A stretch of DNA of 26,821 nucleotides. Origin: Bacillota bacterium (lineage in GTDB: Bacteria; Bacillota_I; Bacilli_A; RFN20; CAG-826). The stretch lies in NCBI GenBank assembly GCA_023396795.1, contig JAEWUY010000042.1, positions 1-26,821 of the forward strand. The letters are read 5' to 3'. Under the pieces are notes generated by a model. That model was given only the letters and a program-made list of their open reading frames with translations. It made no database searches and was not told the DNA's origin. A program made the position numbers and the translations under genes. Below are positions 22,703-26,821 of this stretch, one piece after another. Numbering within the stretch: position 1 is the first letter of the stretch; the number at the start of each line of letters is the position of its first letter.

Positions 22703-24026
22703 TATTTATGAAATCACATATCGCGTTTTACATTGTGAAATAAACGACATTTTTCTATATCTATTTTTGATTTTTTATCCAATTACTCCGATATATTTTG
22801 TTATGTTTGGCTCGAGATTTTCGACCATTTTAAGTATTGGAGCACTAGTTTCTTTTTTGCTGTCCTCTAAACTTCGTAACTTCCGTTTTAATTTTAAATC
22901 GATTATTATTGCAACGATTATTTTTTTATTTGCTTCTATACCAGCAATCTATAATGGAGAATTTTTTTCTTTTTCTTATGTATCCTCCTGCATTAATATT
23001 TTTTTCGTGCCCTTGTATATTGGCGTTTTGATAGACACCCCCAAGAAATTTGATAAATTAATTAATATTTTAATTATTACTGGGATGATAGTTAGCCTAG
23101 TATCTTTTACTGAACTTTTTAAGTTTAATATTTTTTCAATTCTAGATACAAAAGGTTCATCTTCCCCCGGCGAATCGCCAGTTTCTGGAGTGCGATTCGG
23201 AATTTATAGACTTGAGAGCGGTCTTGGCCAAAGTATCGCATATGCAATTTATTTGACGATTATTATTCTGCTCATTTTTTATAAATTACTGCATAAGGAA
23301 AACCTTGCGAATAAAAGTCAAAATATTTACCTCTTTTTTTTGATGGTTTTAAATGCTTGCTTGTTTCTTACTGTCTCTCGTGTTCCAATAATGATTTGCG
23401 CATTTCTTGAGTTTTTGCTATTTTTTAAGCTTCCAAAAAAAAGCAAATGTAAAATCGCTGCATTTTTAGGAGTAGCCTTGTTTATAGCAATTTTTTCAAT
23501 TGTTTTCATAGAAAAATCATTTGTATATGCATTTTTTGATAATATTCTTGGCATTTTCAAGGGTGATATACCCTTAGAAGATAATCCTTTTTATTATAGA
23601 CTTAATCTATTTGTTAATATTGGAAAAGTTTTAAAAGGCCATTGGATATTTGGGATTGGTCTAAGAGCCAATAGCTTATTTTCGTATCCTTCGCTATATT
23701 ATGGGCAAGGCGTATTTATGAGCAGTTCCTTCGATAATGGTTATCTTTCATATCTTATCACTTATGGCATAGTTGGACTTTTTTCGCTTGCGATATTGTC
23801 GATGTGGGCATTGAGCAAATGTGTTGAACTAATGACTAAGAAAAATGATTTATACAAAATAATTTTCGTTTTAATAATGTTTGCTGTTTTAATTAATTTA
23901 TTCTCGGTTTCTGCAATGGACGAAAGAAAGTTGATAATGATTATATTAGGTTCTATTTTTGCGTATGATAAGATAAAACAAGATTATTTTTCTTATCAAA
24001 TCGAAATACGCGCCTTGGAAATTTAG
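22692..24026 (+). CDS. wzy: Wzy-type O-antigen/capsule polymerase
   Basis: A 444-residue polytopic membrane protein with about 11-12 helices. Between the last helices, a large extracytoplasmic loop (about residues 290-350) carries GIGLRANSLFSYP and FDNGYLSYLITYGIVGL, the pattern of the PF04932 (O-antigen ligase/polymerase) family, in which an (H/D)N-x-YL motif precedes a Gly-rich helix. A second Gly/Ser-rich loop, SSSPGESPVSGVRFGIYRLESGLGQS (in halves around residues 155-180), resembles the other conserved loop. It should link repeat units on the outer face. An in-frame ATG at 22512 lies inside the previous gene; ATG 22692 gives an 11-base overlap and a normal N-terminus. Being next to Wzz-like and Wzx genes supports polymerase over ligase. 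Confidence 0.82.
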   Translation: MKNNIYEITYRVLHCEINDIFLYLFLIFYPITPIYFVMFGSRFSTILSIGALVSFLLSSKLRNFRFNFKSIIIATIIFLFASIPAIYNGEFFSFSYVSSCINIFFVPLYIGVLIDTPKKFDKLINILIITGMIVSLVSFTELFKFNIFSILDTKGSSSPGESPVSGVRFGIYRLESGLGQSIAYAIYLTIIILLIFYKLLHKENLANKSQNIYLFFLMVLNACLFLTVSRVPIMICAFLEFLLFFKLPKKSKCKIAAFLGVALFIAIFSIVFIEKSFVYAFFDNILGIFKGDIPLEDNPFYYRLNLFVNIGKVLKGHWIFGIGLRANSLFSYPSLYYGQGVFMSSSFDNGYLSYLITYGIVGLFSLAILSMWALSKCVELMTKKNDLYKIIFVLIMFAVLINLFSVSAMDERKLIMIILGSIFAYDKIKQDYFSYQIEIRALEI

Positions 24027-24041
24027 AAGCCACAAAAAACA

Positions 24042-24048
24042 AAGGAGG
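24042..24048 (+). promoter_or_regulatory. Strong ribosome binding site for a GTG start
   Basis: AAGGAGG lies 8 bases before GTG 24057, the strongest Shine-Dalgarno site in the polysaccharide region, and it decides the start of the LicD gene. Confidence 0.8.
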
Positions 24049-24056
24049 GCGGCAAC

Positions 24057-24971
24057 GTGATTAATGAAGATTGGTTGTCTGGTGATTTTATGATAGACAA
24101 TGGAAGAAGAACACTTTGGATTGCCGAGTTGAATATTCTCAAAAAACTACTGGAGGTAGCTGAGAAATACGATATCTTGATTTATCCTTTTTATGGGACA
24201 CTGCTTGGGGCTGTACGACACGGGGGGTTCATTCCGTGGGACGATGATTTAGATGTTGCTATTACTAGAGAAGACTATATTAGACTTTGCTCAATAGCTG
24301 ATAAAGAGTTCGGTTATCCATTCTTTTTCCAAAACGCCATGACTGATCAAAATTATTATTTCCAATACGCAAGATTAAGAAGAACCGATATGACCGGAAT
24401 CGTTTTAGAATTTTCTGAGCATATTTATAATAATGGTTTATTTATTGATATATTTGTGCTGGACAATGTATGTGGACTTAAAAGTGCTGAAAGAATTTGG
24501 AAAAAAAGCAGAAAACTAACAAGTATTTTAAGGAACTATCACTTTCTTGTTTCAAAAAAATGGTTTGTCAAGTTGTTTAAACCATATTTTTGGTTTATGT
24601 CAAAGATTAATTCGTATGATTACTATTATAATAAATTGGTTAAAATATATAGTAGTGATTCCCTAAAATGCAAAGGAAAGTTTCTGTGCTCTTTTTCTTC
24701 AAAAAAAGCCTCTAGGGAAATATTTGAAAGCGCTGGCTTTGAAATTACGAGCGAAGTAATATTTGAAAATATAATTTTGAAGGCTCCTTCGAACTATCAA
24801 GCTATTTTAACTTCTTTATATGGTGATTATATGACGCCACCCAATATTAAGGAACGGGGAATTTGGCACGAAGGAATTGCTATATTCGACGCTTCAATCT
24901 CTTTTCTGAATTACTATAAGAAAAACTATAAACAATTTTCAAAAGCGTTGAATGAGTACGAGAAAAAATGA
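24057..24971 (+). CDS. licD: LicD family phosphotransferase
   Basis: A 304-residue protein of the LicD family, which transfers phosphocholine or other phospho-substituents to surface glycans. The hallmark is complete: YGTLLGAVRHGGFIPWDDDLD (46-66), with the nucleotidyltransferase-like Asp cluster at D62-D64 and D66, preceded by the helix LKKLLEVAEKYDI and followed by ITREDY and GLFIDIFVLDN (about 120-130). No choline uptake or activation genes (licA, licB, licC) are in the window, so the donor may not be choline. The start is GTG with a strong AAGGAGG; the next internal ATG is 11 codons in and has no such site. The stop overlaps the flippase start (ATGA). Confidence 0.88.
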   Translation: MINEDWLSGDFMIDNGRRTLWIAELNILKKLLEVAEKYDILIYPFYGTLLGAVRHGGFIPWDDDLDVAITREDYIRLCSIADKEFGYPFFFQNAMTDQNYYFQYARLRRTDMTGIVLEFSEHIYNNGLFIDIFVLDNVCGLKSAERIWKKSRKLTSILRNYHFLVSKKWFVKLFKPYFWFMSKINSYDYYYNKLVKIYSSDSLKCKGKFLCSFSSKKASREIFESAGFEITSEVIFENIILKAPSNYQAILTSLYGDYMTPPNIKERGIWHEGIAIFDASISFLNYYKKNYKQFSKALNEYEKK

Positions 24972-26449
24972 GTACTAATCTAGCTCAGAAAAGCAATCCA
25001 TCGATAGCTAAAAATTCTGTTTTTTACGCATTTTACAATTTTATAAATGTGTTTTTTCCGTTTTTAACTGGTATGATTGTGAGCCGCGTTTTAAGTAAAG
25101 ATGCTTTCGGACAAATCACCTATATACAAAACATTGTACAATATTTTGTTATATTCGCGTACTTAGGAATTCCAACCTATGGATTAAGAGAAATAATTAA
25201 AGTACGAAACGATAAAGAAAAACTTAATAAACTGTTTTCTGAACTTTTCATCATTAATTTCATTTCAACATTCATTTTTTGTTTCGTATATTTTATTTCG
25301 GTTTTTAGTATTCCGAGTTTTAAAGATAGTTTGCCCCTTTATTTAATTGTTGGTTCTTCTTTATTCTTGAACTTTTTTAACATTGATTTTCTATATTACG
25401 GTCTTGAACAATTTACATTCATTTCTATTAAAAATACTATTTTTAAATTACTTGTTTTTTTAATATTGGTTATTTTTATTAAAAATGATAGCGACATAAT
25501 TTTATATGCCTCTTTATTTGCGATAGGAACTGCTGGTAATTATATAACAAATTTATTTTTTTCACGCAAATACGTAAAATTGACCTTCAAGGGCCTTTGT
25601 TTTAAAAAACACATGCCATCAATCCTTAGATTAATTATTGTAAATTTGGCAATAGAGGTCTATTCATTGATTGATATCACAATGCTGGGTTCAATACTGC
25701 CTTCTAAGGAATCAGTTGCTACATATTCATACGCCAATAGAATCACGAAGATCGTAATCACTATAATCAATAGTTTTACCTTAATTGTTATTCCTCGTCT
25801 TTCAAAAATGTATGAAGAGAAAAAATATGATGATTTTAATCATCTACTTTCAAAATCTTTAAAATTAATAATTATCTTAGGTGTCCCACTTGTCATTGGT
25901 ATTCTGTTTGTTGCAGATGACGCAATTAATATTTTATATACAACCGCTTACTCTAAATCAGCCAAGGTCTTAAAAATACTGAGCGCAATAACAATAATAT
26001 CGCCAATTGGATATTTGTTGGGCTCGCGAGTTTTATTGGTAACCGGCAACGAAAAGAAGATGATATATGCCGTAATTATAGGCGCTGTGGTGAATATTAT
26101 TTTAAATGCGATATTAATTTCTAGATTAAAAGAAGTTGGCGCAGCTATTGCGTCTCTGATAAGCGAAATATTGGTTGCCTCCTTATACATTGGCTTTGGG
26201 AAAAAATATTTTCGAATTGTTGATATAGATAAAATGATTGGTAATCTTATTGTTCCAATTGGTACAATGCTTTTTTTCCTCTTTCTTTTTAAATACATAT
26301 TTTCTAATATATATTTTCGTTTTTCTCTAAGCGTTTGCATATCTGCAATTATTTATTTTCTGCTCCTTATACTTCAAAAAGATAATCTAATATACCCGCA
26401 ATATATAAAAATCAGGAGCAAATTTTTCGATTTATTTTCGAAAAAATAA
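24968..26449 (+). CDS. wzx: Wzx-type polysaccharide flippase (MOP superfamily)
   Basis: A 493-residue membrane protein with about 14 predicted helices. The N-terminus, SIAKNSVFYAFYNFINVFFPFLTGMIVSRVLSKDAFGQITY, is the standard opening of PST/MOP polysaccharide exporters (an N-terminal helix, then S-R-x-L-x-x-x-x-F/Y-G). The middle shows EVYSLIDITMLGSI and ATYSYANRITKI, the usual repeat of the second half. It should flip undecaprenyl-linked repeat units across the membrane for Wzy. It overlaps LicD by 4 bases and is the last gene before a 159-base gap with a new promoter. Confidence 0.93.
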   Translation: MSTNLAQKSNPSIAKNSVFYAFYNFINVFFPFLTGMIVSRVLSKDAFGQITYIQNIVQYFVIFAYLGIPTYGLREIIKVRNDKEKLNKLFSELFIINFISTFIFCFVYFISVFSIPSFKDSLPLYLIVGSSLFLNFFNIDFLYYGLEQFTFISIKNTIFKLLVFLILVIFIKNDSDIILYASLFAIGTAGNYITNLFFSRKYVKLTFKGLCFKKHMPSILRLIIVNLAIEVYSLIDITMLGSILPSKESVATYSYANRITKIVITIINSFTLIVIPRLSKMYEEKKYDDFNHLLSKSLKLIIILGVPLVIGILFVADDAINILYTTAYSKSAKVLKILSAITIISPIGYLLGSRVLLVTGNEKKMIYAVIIGAVVNIILNAILISRLKEVGAAIASLISEILVASLYIGFGKKYFRIVDIDKMIGNLIVPIGTMLFFLFLFKYIFSNIYFRFSLSVCISAIIYFLLLILQKDNLIYPQYIKIRSKFFDLFSKK

Positions 26450-26462
26450 AGATAGTTTTTTT
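26423..26462 (+). terminator. Possible weak terminator overlapping the wzx stop
   Basis: TTTTTCGA (26423-26430) and TCGAAAAA (26438-26445) form a perfect 8-bp stem with a 7-base loop, and T7 follows at 26456-26462. The stem has only two G-C pairs and the T-run starts 11 bases late, so termination would be inefficient. Confidence 0.25.
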
Positions 26463-26558
26463 AAACTTAAATTACTATTTATTAGAAGATTTGACAAATA
26501 TTAATGTTTGACCCCATGTATCTATGCGATAGACTATCTTTTGAAAATTAATTTTTGC

Positions 26559-26587
26559 TTCAACATTGTCTATCTAGAAATTATAAT
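26559..26587 (+). promoter_or_regulatory. Promoter of the CapE-like gene
   Basis: A perfect -10 TATAAT (26582-26587) has a weak -35 TTCAAC (26559-26564, 3/6) at 17 bases. Predicted +1 near 26594 lies on the AAAGGGGA ribosome site, giving a leader of about 15 bases. A TTGACA at 26491-26496 is present further up but has no -10 at the right distance. Confidence 0.45.
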
Positions 26588-26608
26588 TACTTAAAGGGGA
26601 ACCGCAAT

Positions 26609-26821
26609 ATGAAATTAGACAACGTAACTATACTAATTACTGGAGGAACGGGTTCTTTTGGAAACGCTGTAGCAAGACATTTTTTAAAAAGTGAAGTTAA
26701 AGAGGTTCGTATCTTGTCTCGCGATGAAAAAAAGCAAGACGAAATGCGGAAATTATTCAACAACGCTAAGTTAAAATTCTACATTGGCGATGTGCGTGAT
26801 TATTATTCAATTAGAGATGCC
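26609..26821 (+). CDS. UDP-GlcNAc 4,6-dehydratase, CapE/FnlA/WbjB type (5' part)
   Basis: Only the first 71 residues are in the window; the frame is open to the end. They show the Rossmann motif TGGTGSFGNAV (11-21), the hallmark ILSRDEKKQDEMR (35-47), and FYIGDVRDYYSI (58-69). This is the pattern of the inverting 4,6-dehydratase/5-epimerases (CapE in Staphylococcus aureus, FnlA, WbjB) that start UDP-L-FucNAc synthesis, closely related to FlaA1/PseB. If so, CapF- and CapG-like genes are expected just downstream. It has its own promoter and an AAAGGGGA ribosome site, so it begins a new transcription unit of the same locus. Confidence 0.85.
   Translation, partial: MKLDNVTILITGGTGSFGNAVARHFLKSEVKEVRILSRDEKKQDEMRKLFNNAKLKFYIGDVRDYYSIRDA

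Noticed and set aside
25948..26340. 130-residue minus-strand ORF inside wzx
   Set aside because: It lies fully antisense to a clear flippase gene, has a low-complexity composition set by the opposite frame, and shows no start signals.
26528..26574. 7-bp inverted repeat GATAGAC/GTCTATC before the CapE-like gene as a riboswitch or operator
   Set aside because: The arms are 33 bases apart in AT-rich DNA and the repeat lies upstream of the likely +1; no known riboswitch pattern was recognised.

Overview
The window looks like chromosomal DNA from a low-GC member of the Bacillota, in the Bacilli / Erysipelotrichia / RF39-Izemoplasma neighbourhood. The evidence is AT-rich DNA, an operon-like block with pcrA, NAD-dependent ligA and gatCAB, and many small genes overlapping by 1-4 bases. 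Several genes end in TGA (pcrA, ligA, gatA, rfbB, LicD), so UGA is a stop here and the Mycoplasma code does not apply. I cannot name the genus.

Layout: (1) 1-2311 holds a small one-TM protein on + and a tightly packed three-gene membrane-protein operon on -. (2) 2312-4515 is a small accessory island. It has an AAA_14/DUF4143 ATPase bracketed by two ~76-bp direct-repeat blocks, each made of two ~35-bp quasi-palindromic units, followed by an exported thioredoxin-like protein. (3) 4516-11939 is housekeeping: pcrA and ligA (DNA repair/replication), then gatC-gatA-gatB (Glu-tRNAGln amidotransferase). (4) 11944-13938 has galE and an alpha/beta hydrolase. (5) 13949-26821 is a surface polysaccharide locus: dTDP-L-rhamnose synthesis (rfbA, rfbC, rfbD, rfbB), three glycosyltransferases, wecB, a Wzz-like protein with a degenerate kinase-like tail, a Wzy-type polymerase, LicD, a Wzx flippase, and the start of a CapE/FnlA-type UDP-GlcNAc 4,6-dehydratase that runs off the end.

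The polysaccharide genes fit one Wzx/Wzy-dependent pathway. Nucleotide sugars (dTDP-Rha, UDP-ManNAc, probably UDP-L-FucNAc or a relative) feed glycosyltransferases that build a repeat unit on undecaprenyl phosphate. LicD may decorate it, Wzx flips it, Wzy polymerises it, and the Wzz-like protein sets chain length. No initiating sugar-phosphate transferase is visible, so it should lie outside the window.

The most unusual features are the repeat-bracketed ATPase, a set of -10 elements only 6-7 bases before a start codon (suggesting leaderless mRNAs), and the Wzz-like protein with an apparent pseudo-kinase tail. No rRNA, tRNA, CRISPR array, transposase or phage gene was seen, and no gene-free stretch exceeds about 185 bases.
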